Source: Lachnoclostridium sp. UBA903 (lineage in GTDB: Bacteria; Bacillota; Clostridia; Lachnospirales; Lachnospiraceae). Taken from it: DNA of 64,000 nucleotides. Within the stretch, counting starts at the first letter, position 1. The number at the start of each line of letters is the position of its first letter. The translations under genes and the position numbers were made by a program. The stretch covers positions 34,772 through 98,771 of the forward strand of contig DBEP01000023.1 of the NCBI GenBank assembly GCA_002294045.1, given 5' to 3'. The notes below the pieces were generated by a model that did not search any database, was not told the DNA's origin, and saw only the letters and a program-made list of their open reading frames with translations. This document shows positions 53,574-62,962 of the stretch, piece after piece.

Positions 53574-54908
53574 ATGGGCTTTATGAAAAAAATTAAAATG
53601 GTGGTTCTTATTTTAGCGGTAATTTTGATATTTACCGGATGCAGCACTGCATCAAAGAATTCCTCAGACAACGGCAGTTCTCCGTCGGGTGAATCGGCAG
53701 AAGCAGACACTTCCAAAACGGAAGACACAACCGGCGGCAAAAAAGCGGTTAATCTTACCATATGGCTTGCGGGCAGCGGTGACGCAATCTATGACACTGC
53801 TTACAGAACTGTACTTGATGCATATTGCAAAGAAAATCCAAATGTTACATATGAGCTTACGTTCATACCGTGGACGGATTATTTCACAAAACTTAACACG
53901 GGTCTGATTGGGGGCGCGGGACCTGATATTTTTATGCTGGGTTACGGACAGATGGGGTCTATTCAGGACCTGGGATATTGCCTGAACCTGGACCAGTATA
54001 TTCCGGAAGATTGGGATGGTTATGATGATTTTTATGAAAACGTTTTAAAATCCGGCTATAAGGATGGAAGCCTGTACGGACTGTTCGCTCCCTCCACCAG
54101 AGTATGGGAGTATAGGAAGGATATTGCGGAGGCAAACGGTGTAACGGAAGAAGAACTATATATTAAAACGCCTGATGATTTTTATAATTTGGTCAGAAAG
54201 ATGACCGTATACGATGATTCGGGTAAAGTTAAAACATATGGACTGGAGCTTGACCCCGACGGGGAGCAGGACTTTTTTGCCTTAACGTCTATGTATGATG
54301 AGGAACTGGCTTTATGGAATGATGATTTGACGGCGGCATTCAATAAGGAGGCCTCGGCGAAAGCGCTGGATGGTATGAAGGCATTGATAGAGGAAGGCGT
54401 GGTATGTTTCAGGGACCCCAGTGCAACCATATTTGGTGTTGCAGCCGGAACCGCAGCCATGGACCTGACAGCGGAAACCAATTACGCCGTTTCGGAAGCA
54501 GCCTATCCCGGGAACATCGGCATTGTAAAAAATGACATGAATACTCTTCTGATTGGTAATTATTTGGCGGTAAATGCTGCCAGCAGGAATCCGGATACCG
54601 CAGCCGAAGTGTTCCTGCATTTATATTCTAAAGAATCCCAGCAGGTACTTGCTGAGAAGGCCGCGCTTTATTCGGGAAGAAAGTCGTTGGATGATGCCTA
54701 TCTGGAGCTTAATCCGGAATTTGAGAATGTTATCTATGCATATCAGAAATCCTATCCGTATTCCTTTACCATGAATAAGCTGTACAGTACGGTTATTGTA
54801 GATTTCCGTACCGGCATGGAACTGATTATAAAAGGCGCGGATTCGGTATCTACACTGGAGGATATGGAGGCACAGTGGAATTCCGTAATTGCTACGGCAG
54901 ACAAATAA
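53574..54908 (+). CDS. Extracellular sugar-binding lipoprotein
   Basis: This 444-residue family 1 solute-binding protein has a lipobox (LIFTGC) and an Asp/Ser/Gly/Lys-rich linker to about residue 58. The binding fold follows (NLTIWLAGSGDAIYDTAYRTVLDAY in part, GLIGGAGPDIFMLGYGQM). It opens the operon and feeds two permeases. AGGAGG lies 10 bases before ATG 53574. No ATPase gene is in the locus, as is common for MsmK-sharing CUT1 importers. The substrate is probably a sulfated or desulfated oligosaccharide. Confidence 0.92.
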   Translation: MGFMKKIKMVVLILAVILIFTGCSTASKNSSDNGSSPSGESAEADTSKTEDTTGGKKAVNLTIWLAGSGDAIYDTAYRTVLDAYCKENPNVTYELTFIPWTDYFTKLNTGLIGGAGPDIFMLGYGQMGSIQDLGYCLNLDQYIPEDWDGYDDFYENVLKSGYKDGSLYGLFAPSTRVWEYRKDIAEANGVTEEELYIKTPDDFYNLVRKMTVYDDSGKVKTYGLELDPDGEQDFFALTSMYDEELALWNDDLTAAFNKEASAKALDGMKALIEEGVVCFRDPSATIFGVAAGTAAMDLTAETNYAVSEAAYPGNIGIVKNDMNTLLIGNYLAVNAASRNPDTAAEVFLHLYSKESQQVLAEKAALYSGRKSLDDAYLELNPEFENVIYAYQKSYPYSFTMNKLYSTVIVDFRTGMELIIKGADSVSTLEDMEAQWNSVIATADK

Positions 54909-54925
54909 AGAAGGAGGATAAAAGG

Positions 54926-55822
54926 GTGAATTTAAAGTTAAAAAAGAAGAAAGGCAGCTTGGAATATGATAATATAGCATATCTTCTGATTGCACCCAGT
55001 TATCTGATATATTTGCTGTTTATTTTAATACCGATAGGCTGGACGGTCATAATGTCCTTTACCGATTTTAATCTTCGGGAGTATCGTTTCATCGGTTTTA
55101 CGAATTACTTTAATATGTTTACGGACAGTGTATTTTTAAAGAGCCTTTGGAATACCATACGGTACAGTTTGATGACGATACCGGTAACAATAGTATTGGC
55201 GTTGTTTCTGGCTATTTTGCTCAATCAGAAGATAAAAGCCCGCGGATTTTTCAGAACGTTGTTTTATCTGCCCAACATTTTCTCCATGGTGGCGGTAGCC
55301 ATGGCGTGGCTGTATCTGTATGATACAAATAGCGGTATCATTAATAAGGTGCTGAATGATTTAGGATTGCCTGACGTAGGCTGGGTGTCGGATGCAGGTA
55401 CGGCAATGATATCGGTTGCACTTTTGAGCATATGGAACTCCACAGGATATAATATGGTACTGTTTCTGTCCGGCCTTCAGGGCATACCGGATTACCTGTA
55501 TGAGGCTGCCAGCATTGACGGGGCAACAAGAATACGTAAATTTTTTGCCATTACTATGCCCATGCTGGCACCAACTACTTTTTTTGTATTTGTCATGTCG
55601 TGCATTCAGTCTTTTCAGATATTCGGCCAGGTGCTGATATTGACCAACGGAGGCCCATTGAACGCAACGACAACCATTGCCCATCAAATCTACCGGAACG
55701 GATTTGAATACTATAAGATGGGCTATGCATCTGCGCAAGCGGTAATTTTAATGGTAATTATATTGATTATCACGGTTATCAATATGAAGGCAGGAAAGGG
55801 TGGTGACAATGACCTTAACTAA
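54926..55822 (+). CDS. CUT1 sugar ABC permease (MalF/UgpA-like)
   Basis: This permease of about 298 residues has six membrane segments and the coupling loop EAASIDGATRIRKFFAITMPML. The start is GTG 54926 behind AAGGAGG; an in-frame ATG at 54875 lies inside the lipoprotein gene. It pairs with the next permease, with which it overlaps by about 14 bases. Confidence 0.93.
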   Translation: MNLKLKKKKGSLEYDNIAYLLIAPSYLIYLLFILIPIGWTVIMSFTDFNLREYRFIGFTNYFNMFTDSVFLKSLWNTIRYSLMTIPVTIVLALFLAILLNQKIKARGFFRTLFYLPNIFSMVAVAMAWLYLYDTNSGIINKVLNDLGLPDVGWVSDAGTAMISVALLSIWNSTGYNMVLFLSGLQGIPDYLYEAASIDGATRIRKFFAITMPMLAPTTFFVFVMSCIQSFQIFGQVLILTNGGPLNATTTIAHQIYRNGFEYYKMGYASAQAVILMVIILIITVINMKAGKGGDNDLN

Positions 55823-56708
55823 TTCTCAAATGGGAAATAAGGCAAAAAGCAGGCTTATTACTTGTGTTACGGTCATTACCCTGACGATTTGGGTCTGCAT
55901 TACGCTGATACCAATTGTTATAGTAGTACTGACAGCATTTAAATCGGATACGGAAATTTCTATGGCTGATTTTAAATGGTTTCCGTCAAGTTTTACCTAT
56001 TTAGAAAATTTCAGGGCCGCATTTGCCATGGGTGACTGGCTGCTGTATTTTAAGAACAGTTTCATTATCACAAGCATAACGGTTATCGGAAGCCTTTTGA
56101 TAAATTCCTTGGCAGGGTATTCGTTTGCAAGACTTAAGTTCCGCGGCAGGGATGTGCTGTTTTTGCTTATTTTGATGGGAATGATGGTTTCTCCCCAGTC
56201 CATTATTATACCCCAATTTGTTATAATGAGGTCAGTACCCTTTGCGGGCGGCAACAATGCTTTGGGCCAGGGCGGCACGGGTCTTTTAAATACCTACGCT
56301 TCCTTGATTATACCTGCTTTGTCGGGAGCTTTCGGTATTTTTCTCTGCAGGCAGTTTTATGTTTCTTTTCCGCAGTCCTTGGATGATGCGGCAAGGATAG
56401 ACGGATGCGGTGCATTTAAAACGTATGTAAAGGTATATCTGCCATTGTCCAAAACCATACTCGCCACACTTACCATATTAAAGTCCGTAAGTATATGGAA
56501 TGACTTTTTTTATCCGCTGATTATGACACAGTCCGAAAATATGAAGACAGTCCAGCTGGGGCTGCAGATGTTCAGGGGTTCCACTTCAACCCACTATAAT
56601 TGGCTTATGGCGGCCACCCTGATTACGGTCTTGCCTATGGTCATTGTATATTTCTGTGCTCAGAAATATTTTGTTCAGGGAATTGTTTCATCCGGTATGA
56701 AGAATTAA
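55809..56708 (+). CDS. CUT1 sugar ABC permease (MalG/UgpE-like)
   Basis: This permease of about 299 residues has six membrane segments and the coupling loop DDAARIDGCGAFKTYVKVYLPL. Start candidates are GTG 55800, GTG 55803 and ATG 55809; the ATG is preferred for spacing to AGGAAAGGG. It completes the importer channel. Confidence 0.92.
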   Translation: MTLTNSQMGNKAKSRLITCVTVITLTIWVCITLIPIVIVVLTAFKSDTEISMADFKWFPSSFTYLENFRAAFAMGDWLLYFKNSFIITSITVIGSLLINSLAGYSFARLKFRGRDVLFLLILMGMMVSPQSIIIPQFVIMRSVPFAGGNNALGQGGTGLLNTYASLIIPALSGAFGIFLCRQFYVSFPQSLDDAARIDGCGAFKTYVKVYLPLSKTILATLTILKSVSIWNDFFYPLIMTQSENMKTVQLGLQMFRGSTSTHYNWLMAATLITVLPMVIVYFCAQKYFVQGIVSSGMKN

Positions 56709-56713
56709 TCTGA

Positions 56714-56747
56714 CGGAAGGGGGCCCGTGCCTTTTCGGGCAACCTTC
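56714..56747 (+). other. Stem-loop between permease and sulfatase genes
   Basis: GGAAGG (56714-56719) pairs with CCTTCC (56742-56747) and encloses GCCCG/CGGGC. It has no long T-run. It may protect the upstream mRNA or lower expression of the sulfatases. Confidence 0.5.
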
Positions 56748-56859
56748 CTTCTGGTGCCCTGTACCGGAGCATGTTTAAAAATGCTTGTGCCGGGCCGTCT
56801 GTAGAGGCAGCTTATGTCTGAACCAATCAATAATAAATGATAGAATGGAGAATAACTTT

Positions 56860-58668
56860 ATGAGAGCAATCATGGTTATGTACGACTCTTTAAACCGTCA
56901 TTATCTTCCGAATTATGGCTGTAATCTGACCAAACTGCCGAATTTTATAAGACTCGGTGAGAAGACAGTTACTTTTGATAATTCCTATGCTGCCAGTCTG
57001 CCCTGCATGCCGGCAAGGAGAGAGCTGCATACGGGAAGAATTAATTTTCTTCACAGGGGCTGGAGTCCGTTGGAACCGTTTGATGATTCCATGCCGGAAA
57101 TCTTAAAGCAGAATGGTATTTATTCACATTTGGTATCCGACCACCAGCATTACTGGGAGGACGGAGGTTCGACCTATCATACCCGTTACCAGTCATGGGA
57201 GATTTCCAGAGGGCAGGAAGGAGACGCCTGGAAGGGTTCCTTGGAGCCTGTTACGCCTGATTTTGATTTCGGACCTGGGATGGAGTCCGGCAGTGTGCCT
57301 TTTTCCGTAACGAACTGGAAACGTCAGGATGCGGTTAACCGGACGTATATAAAAAATAAAGAGGATTTTCCCCAGGCGAAAACCTTTCGCAAAGGCTTGG
57401 AATTTATTGAAAAAAATAAAGCTTATGATAACTGGTATCTTCAGATAGAAACCTTTGATCCCCATGAACCCTTCTTTACCCCGGAGGAATACCAGGACCT
57501 GTACCGTAAAGAAGGGGAGGAAGAATTTCCTTATGACTGGCCTCCTTACTATCCTGTTACGGAATCGGAAGAATTTATAGAGAAAGTAAAGAAAAAATAT
57601 TTTGCACTGCTTGCCATGTGTGATGATTACCTGGGGAAGGTGCTTGATATGATGGATCAATATGATATGTGGAAGGATACCCTGCTGATTGTAAATACGG
57701 ATCACGGATTTCTGCTGGGTGAGCACCTATGGTGGTCTAAGGGGCAAATGCCTGTTTATAATGAGCTTGCCTATACACCATTGTTTATCTGGGACCCGAG
57801 GACGGGAATTAAGAAGGAGAGGCGCAGTGCTCTGGTTCAAACCATTGACCTGGCGCCTACTATACTTGACTTTTTTGGACTGCCGGTTCCTAAAGATATG
57901 CAGGGGCATACACTTGCCGGGGTCATTAAAGAAGACAAGAAAATCAGGGATTACGCTGTCTTTGGCTTCTTTGGTTCCCATATCAATATAACGGACGGCA
58001 GATATTTATACATGAGAGCACCTGTAACCGTAGAGAACCGGCCCTTATATGAATATACACTGATGCCAACCCTGATGCGTGCAAGGATGGCACCGGCACG
58101 CCTGAAGGATGCGGTGATTCGGGAGCCCTTTGCATTTACAAAGGACTGCCCTACCTTAAAGCTTCTATCCGAAGACAGGGATGTGCCGAAAATCAGATAC
58201 GGAAATAAATTATACGATTTGGAAAATGATCCTGGACAGATGCATCCTATCGATGCCCCTGAAAAGGAAACCGAATTGATTAACGAAATAGCAAAACTGA
58301 TGCGGGAAAATGACGCTCCGGATGAACAGTATATCAGACTTGGAATTCCAAAGGATAGTTCCATGACCGTGGAAGAGCTGATGATACAGAGAGAGGCGGA
58401 GAAAAAAATACATTTTCCGGAGAGCATAAATTCGCTGGCGGAAAAATGGGAAACGGGAGCAGTATGGTGCTACAGGGCACTGGCTAATATACTGGCCGGC
58501 GAAATAAAGGAAAGTATTCTTGAGGAAAGGCTTTCTTCATTTATTATAAGTAATAAAATCAGAACGGTATCGTCTAGGGATATACTTGCATTCATGAAAA
58601 CGGTAGTACCGGAAAATAATCAGGCGGCGGCAGCTTATACGATGATACTGACGGCAAGAGTAGACTAA
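56860..58668 (+). CDS. Cysteine-type sulfatase
   Basis: This 602-residue sulfatase has the CMPAR form of the C-x-P-x-R motif, with Cys49 as the formylglycine precursor. Metal sites are Asp9 in MVMYDSLNR and IVNTDHGFLLGEHLWWSKG. The last roughly 100 residues extend beyond the paralogue encoded next and read as a helical tail. The start at ATG 56860 follows TGGAG. No signal peptide is seen, so it is probably cytoplasmic and acts on imported sugars. Confidence 0.92.
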   Translation: MRAIMVMYDSLNRHYLPNYGCNLTKLPNFIRLGEKTVTFDNSYAASLPCMPARRELHTGRINFLHRGWSPLEPFDDSMPEILKQNGIYSHLVSDHQHYWEDGGSTYHTRYQSWEISRGQEGDAWKGSLEPVTPDFDFGPGMESGSVPFSVTNWKRQDAVNRTYIKNKEDFPQAKTFRKGLEFIEKNKAYDNWYLQIETFDPHEPFFTPEEYQDLYRKEGEEEFPYDWPPYYPVTESEEFIEKVKKKYFALLAMCDDYLGKVLDMMDQYDMWKDTLLIVNTDHGFLLGEHLWWSKGQMPVYNELAYTPLFIWDPRTGIKKERRSALVQTIDLAPTILDFFGLPVPKDMQGHTLAGVIKEDKKIRDYAVFGFFGSHINITDGRYLYMRAPVTVENRPLYEYTLMPTLMRARMAPARLKDAVIREPFAFTKDCPTLKLLSEDRDVPKIRYGNKLYDLENDPGQMHPIDAPEKETELINEIAKLMRENDAPDEQYIRLGIPKDSSMTVEELMIQREAEKKIHFPESINSLAEKWETGAVWCYRALANILAGEIKESILEERLSSFIISNKIRTVSSRDILAFMKTVVPENNQAAAAYTMILTARVD

Positions 58669-58688
58669 AGAATGAAAGGAAGCTAACA

Positions 58689-60188
58689 ATGAGAGCAATA
58701 ATGGTTATGTATGATTCCCTGAACAGGAAGATGCTGGAGTCTTATGGCTGTGATTGGACTAAGACACCAAATTTCAAGAGGCTTGCAGATAAATGCGTGC
58801 AATTTGAGAACTGCTATGTGGGCAGCATGCCCTGTATACCTGCAAGAAGGGAACTTCATACGGGGCGTATTAATTTTCTGCACAGGAGCTGGGGACCTAT
58901 GGAACCATATGATGATTCCATGCCTGAGATATTGAAGGACGGAGGGATTTACACGCATCTGGTAAGCGACCACCAGCATTATTGGGAAGACGGCGGGGCT
59001 ACATACCACAACCGGTATTCCTCCTGGGAAATTTCACGTGGCTAGGAAGGAGATTTGTGGAAAGCGGATTTATCCTATCAGTATGACAAAGACACCGTAT
59101 TTGACGGGAAGAAAAAGATACTTTCTTCCAAGCTGTATTCTGATATACTGAAGCATGACCAGATTAACAGACAGGTTATGGATACCGAAGAAAAGACATC
59201 ACAGGCAGTGACGTTTTCCTGTGGACTTGAGTTTATCGAAACCAATCATGGAGAAGACAACTGGTTTTTACAAATTGAAACCTTTGACCCTCATGAACCG
59301 TTCTATACCTTAAAGGGAGATAAGGATTTATATCCGCACCGTTTTGTGGGAGATGCGGAGGCAGACTGGCCCCCGTACAGCCCTGTGAAGGAAGATGAAG
59401 AAACCATATGGCATGTAAGATACGAGTATGCGGCCCTTCTTTCCAAATGCGACCGGTATCTTGGCAAAGTGCTTGATATTATGGATAAATACCATATGTG
59501 GAAGGATACTATGCTGATTGTCAATACCGACCATGGCTTTTTGCTTGGAGAACATGGCTGGTGGGGTAAAACTGCCATGCCAATATATGATGAGATAGCC
59601 CATACGCCGCTTTATGTTTATGACCCGAGAATTAAGGAATATGCAGGGTATAAGCGTTATTCCCTGGTACAGACCATAGACATTGCACCCACACTTTTAG
59701 AGTTCTTTGGATTGGAAATTCCAAAAGATATGGAGGGGAAACCGCTCAGGAAAATTATGGAAAACGAGGAACCAATCAGGGAGTATGCCTTGTTTGGTTA
59801 TCATGGAAGCCAGATTAATGTAACCGACGGCAGATATGTATATATGCATTCGGCGGTCAATCCGGATAATCCTGTCTATGAATATACCCTTATGCCAACA
59901 CATATGCGCCGGATGTTCCGGCCGTCCGAATTGCAGGAATTAGAACTTGCCGGCCCTTTTACATTCAGTAAGGGATGTAAGCTGCTGAAGATAAAAGCGG
60001 AAAACAGAATGGGAGATACGACGGAATTTGGTTCAAAATTATTTGATTTGACAGAGAATCCGAACCAGTCCGCAGAAATACGGAATGAAGAAGTTCGCCA
60101 GAGAATGTTAAGTTATATTTCCCGATATATGAAGAAAAACGATGCACCGGAGGAGCTTTATTCCAGATACGGTATTGACAGGCAGTAA
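58689..60188 (+). pseudogene. Cysteine-type sulfatase interrupted by an in-frame TAG
   Basis: This is a tandem paralogue of the preceding gene: 58689-60188 is one continuous frame of 499 sense codons except for TAG at codon 119 (59043-59045). The preceding sulfatase has Gln119 at the gap-free aligned position (EISRGQEGD versus EISRG-stop-EGD), so a single CAG to TAG change explains it. Both halves are otherwise well preserved, with CIPAR (Cys49) before the stop and NTDHGFLLGEHGWWGK after it. It is a recent nonsense mutation, a suppressed codon or a sequence error. Confidence 0.85.
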
Positions 60189-60364
60189 TAAATAAATATC
60201 CGTTAATGTCTGCAAGACAGCTGCATCCGGGGACCGCCTTCCTCCCGGGATTATTTTCCTTCCTGCGTTTACCGTCAAAAGGCAGGTAATTTGATTGACA
60301 TATTTGTCCCACACGTCTACAATACTTATAGAACTATATAATCTGTTTAATGAGGAGAATGGAT

Positions 60365-61483
60365 ATGCCGCCAATGAGTGTATTAATAAAACCTGCTTCC
60401 GGAAGCTGCAATATGAAATGTGAATACTGCTTCTATTGCGATGAACAGAATAAAAGAGCCGTTGCGTCTTTTGGAATTATGAATGAACATACTCTGAGGA
60501 ACGTAATGCGTAAAACAATACTGCACGCCGACGGCATGTGTTCCATTGCATTTCAGGGCGGAGAACCTACTCTGGCAGGGATTGGCTTTTTCCATAAAGT
60601 TATTGAATATGGGAAGTATTTTAACAGAAAGCATATCAGGATAGAATATGCCTTACAAACCAATGGGCTGAATATTAACGATGAGTGGTGCAGGTTTTTT
60701 AAAGAGAATAATTTCCTGATTGGCCTGTCGGTTGACGGAACGCAGGACATACATGATAAATACCGTCATACCGGGTCAGGGAAGCCGACTTTTGAAATGG
60801 TTCAAAAAGCGGCGGAAATGTTGGATAAATATAAGGTGGATTATAATATTCTGACGGTTGTACACAAGGAAGTTGCCGACCGGATAGATGAGATATATAG
60901 ATTTTACAAAAATAAGGGCTGGCATTATCAGCAATATATAGCATGTCTGGACCCTTTGTTTGAATCACCCGGAAAATACGGGTATTCTTTACTTCCCGCT
61001 GATTACGGCAAGTTCCTGATTAAACTATTCGACCTGTGGTTTTCCGATTTACAAATAAACCGGCAGCCTTACATCAGACAGTTTGAAAATTATATAGCCA
61101 TTCTTTTCGGCAGAATGGCGGAAGCCTGTGATCAGAGAGGCATCTGCGGCATTCAATATGTCATAGAAGCAGACGGCAGCGTTTATCCATGTGATTTTTA
61201 TATGCTGGATGAATATAAACTGGGAAATATAAATAATACTGCCATATCAGCCATGGATGAAAAAAGAAAAGAAATAAAATTTATAGAGGAATCCTTAAAG
61301 TTAACGGCAGACTGTAAACTATGCGAATTTTATGGCATATGCAAGGGAGGCTGTCAGAGGACCAGGTTAAAAACCGGGGATGCATTATATAAGAATTATC
61401 TATGTGAGGGATATAAGGAGTTTTTTAAGGAATGCCTTCCGAGGATGATACAGATAGCAGACAGAATAAGAAAAGTCAATTGA
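60365..61483 (+). CDS. Anaerobic sulfatase-maturating enzyme (radical SAM, SPASM)
   Basis: This 372-residue radical SAM enzyme would oxidise the active-site cysteine of the three neighbouring sulfatases to formylglycine. The radical SAM cluster is Cys15, Cys19 and Cys22 (CNMKCEYC), followed by the GGEPT motif. The C-terminal SPASM region has the cysteines for two further 4Fe-4S clusters (CDQRGICG, YPCDFYML, CKLCEFYGICKGGC). The start at ATG 60365 lies 7 bases after GAGGAG. It is in the same direction as the sulfatases. Confidence 0.94.
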   Translation: MPPMSVLIKPASGSCNMKCEYCFYCDEQNKRAVASFGIMNEHTLRNVMRKTILHADGMCSIAFQGGEPTLAGIGFFHKVIEYGKYFNRKHIRIEYALQTNGLNINDEWCRFFKENNFLIGLSVDGTQDIHDKYRHTGSGKPTFEMVQKAAEMLDKYKVDYNILTVVHKEVADRIDEIYRFYKNKGWHYQQYIACLDPLFESPGKYGYSLLPADYGKFLIKLFDLWFSDLQINRQPYIRQFENYIAILFGRMAEACDQRGICGIQYVIEADGSVYPCDFYMLDEYKLGNINNTAISAMDEKRKEIKFIEESLKLTADCKLCEFYGICKGGCQRTRLKTGDALYKNYLCEGYKEFFKECLPRMIQIADRIRKVN

Positions 61484-61625
61484 TTTCTACAGAAGATTAA
61501 CAGTATCCGTGATGAAGCTCCGTTGTTTTGAGAAGACATTTGGTCGGGTGCGCAGGAACGGGGGAAAGATAAATCATCATGAATCCTGAAAATTCTCTGT
61601 AGAGTTAATGTGTGTATAAAATAGA

Positions 61626-62165
61626 TTATACGGTTTTTACCATAAATTCCTGAACCGCCGGTATCTTAAATAAAACAGGCAGCAGAATTGCCGATACTAT
61701 AATTCCGAATAAATTCTGGACCAGATTAAAGGGTACTCCGGTAAATGCGGCGGCTGTCCCAAGGTTCATAATAAAAGCTTCAAATATAAAGTAACCGGCT
61801 GTTACCACAATACCGCCGGTTACTCCTGCAAGCAGGACCGGAATAACTTTAAGAACGGATTTTAATAAAAAGGTATTTACTGTGTGAAAGACAATACTGC
61901 CCGTTACCGCAGCCAAAGCTTTTATAAGGAAGGTTGCCCCAGCATAGCCTGCATATCCGGAAAAAACATCCGCAAACATAGAACCGATTCCCGCCGCAAT
62001 TCCTCCATATACAGGACCAAGTATAATACCGGACAGGAGCACAAGGCCGTCTCCTAAGTGAATATAGCCGGAAGTCGGGGAAGGAACCCTGATTGCCATG
62101 GTTGCGACGCAGGTCATGGCAGCCATCAAAGCTGCTATTACAATTTTAAGAGTTTTATTTTTCAT
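61626..62165 (-). CDS. ECF transporter S component
   Basis: This 179-residue membrane protein has five or six segments and the S-component pattern RVPSPTSGYIHLGDGLVLLSG and GIGSMFADVFSGY, typical of the DUF1393/HmpT-PdxU-like group. It would bind a vitamin or its precursor and share an EcfAT module encoded elsewhere. The substrate is not certain; hydroxymethylpyrimidine- or pyridoxine-type ligands are candidates. It is convergent with the maturase gene. Confidence 0.85.
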   Translation of the reverse strand: MKNKTLKIVIAALMAAMTCVATMAIRVPSPTSGYIHLGDGLVLLSGIILGPVYGGIAAGIGSMFADVFSGYAGYAGATFLIKALAAVTGSIVFHTVNTFLLKSVLKVIPVLLAGVTGGIVVTAGYFIFEAFIMNLGTAAAFTGVPFNLVQNLFGIIVSAILLPVLFKIPAVQEFMVKTV

Positions 62166-62284
62166 GAATGACTGCTCCTTTCAATAGTATATCGTGACCT
62201 TCACCCCCAGTCAGAGGGGGGTTCACTGCACTTCTTACAAACTAACGTATTTCTGTACATTTCTTTATCGTAATTTTATTTAAG
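62166..62284 (-). promoter_or_regulatory. Leader of the ECF gene with a C/G-rich stem
   Basis: On the minus strand GTGAA-CCCCCC-TCTGACT-GGGGG-TGAAGGTCAC can fold into a stem (about 62191-62224) upstream of the AAAGGAG site. It stands out in AT-rich DNA and may be a regulatory element. It does not match a TPP riboswitch. Confidence 0.4.
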
Positions 62285-62406
62285 TTACTTTATAATAATC
62301 TTGGTATGATTAAAAGTTCCAGAATTAATATAATTAACAGTGCCAGATGCATGAATGGTTTGATATGGGCAAGGCAGAATAATACGGTCCGTGATTTTAC
62401 TTACCA
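62285..62406 (-). pseudogene. C-terminal fragment of an unknown protein
   Basis: A short frame on the minus strand ends ASGTVNYINSGTFNHTKIIIK at the stop 62285-62287. It overlaps the end of the transposase remnant in another frame. It looks like the C-terminus of a beta-rich protein truncated by rearrangement. I do not recognise it. Confidence 0.3.
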
Positions 62407-62657
62407 TTTCTGTTTCTGGGAATATCCATTTCAATTTTACCATACGGACTCTTTACTGTTTTAGGAGTATAACATTTCTTTATAATTAATGACGAGTTTA
62501 CCCTTTTTATTTTAAGATAACCAATAGAAACATCCATCTTTGTTACCAGCATTTCCTGCATCATTTCTTTGAGTAGGTTGTAGATACCACCTACATTTTG
62601 AGTGTTGTTTTCTTTGATAATCTGTCGTAATTGGTTCTTGGCAATAACTATAAAAAA
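62397..62657 (-). mobile_element. IS256-family transposase remnant
   Basis: A frame of about 86 codons on the minus strand reads QLRQIIKENNTQNVGGIYNL, LLKEMMQEMLVTKMDVSIGY, then KTVKSPYGKIEMDIPRNRNG before a stop. This matches the N-terminal part of IS256/mutator-type transposases (NLLKDLLQ...EMLEAEMEEHLGY...GEIELDIPRDRNG pattern). The rest of the transposase, with the DDE catalytic domain, is missing, so it is a dead fragment. Confidence 0.7.
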
Positions 62658-62962
62658 CCACCTTCCTGATAAAATTATTCATCTCTATTTCTTATCAAGA
62701 AAGTGGTGATTATTACCAATATATTAGGTTAGTTATATTACCACAGATTTAACTCTTGCCGGATAGCTGGTATTCTTTATCGAATTTTTAGTACCAGACA
62801 CAGAAAATTTTACGCTCTCTTTTCGTTAGAGAATCTTGGGTCTATGACTACCTATATTGTAAATCCTTCCATATAAGTAGTAATAAACTGTATTTCTGCT
62901 ATGTCTACAAGTTAATATGGTTGCTAACGATTACAGCATAAATATCGGTTCATAATATAAAA
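62658..62962. other. AT-rich intergenic region
   Basis: About 300 bases between the transposase remnant and the secreted-protein gene. No open frame, repeat or promoter could be supported. Confidence 0.35.

Noticed and set aside
62166..62284. TPP riboswitch ahead of the ECF S component
   Set aside because: A GGGGGTG string is present, but the CTGAGA and ACCTG-type conserved segments are not.
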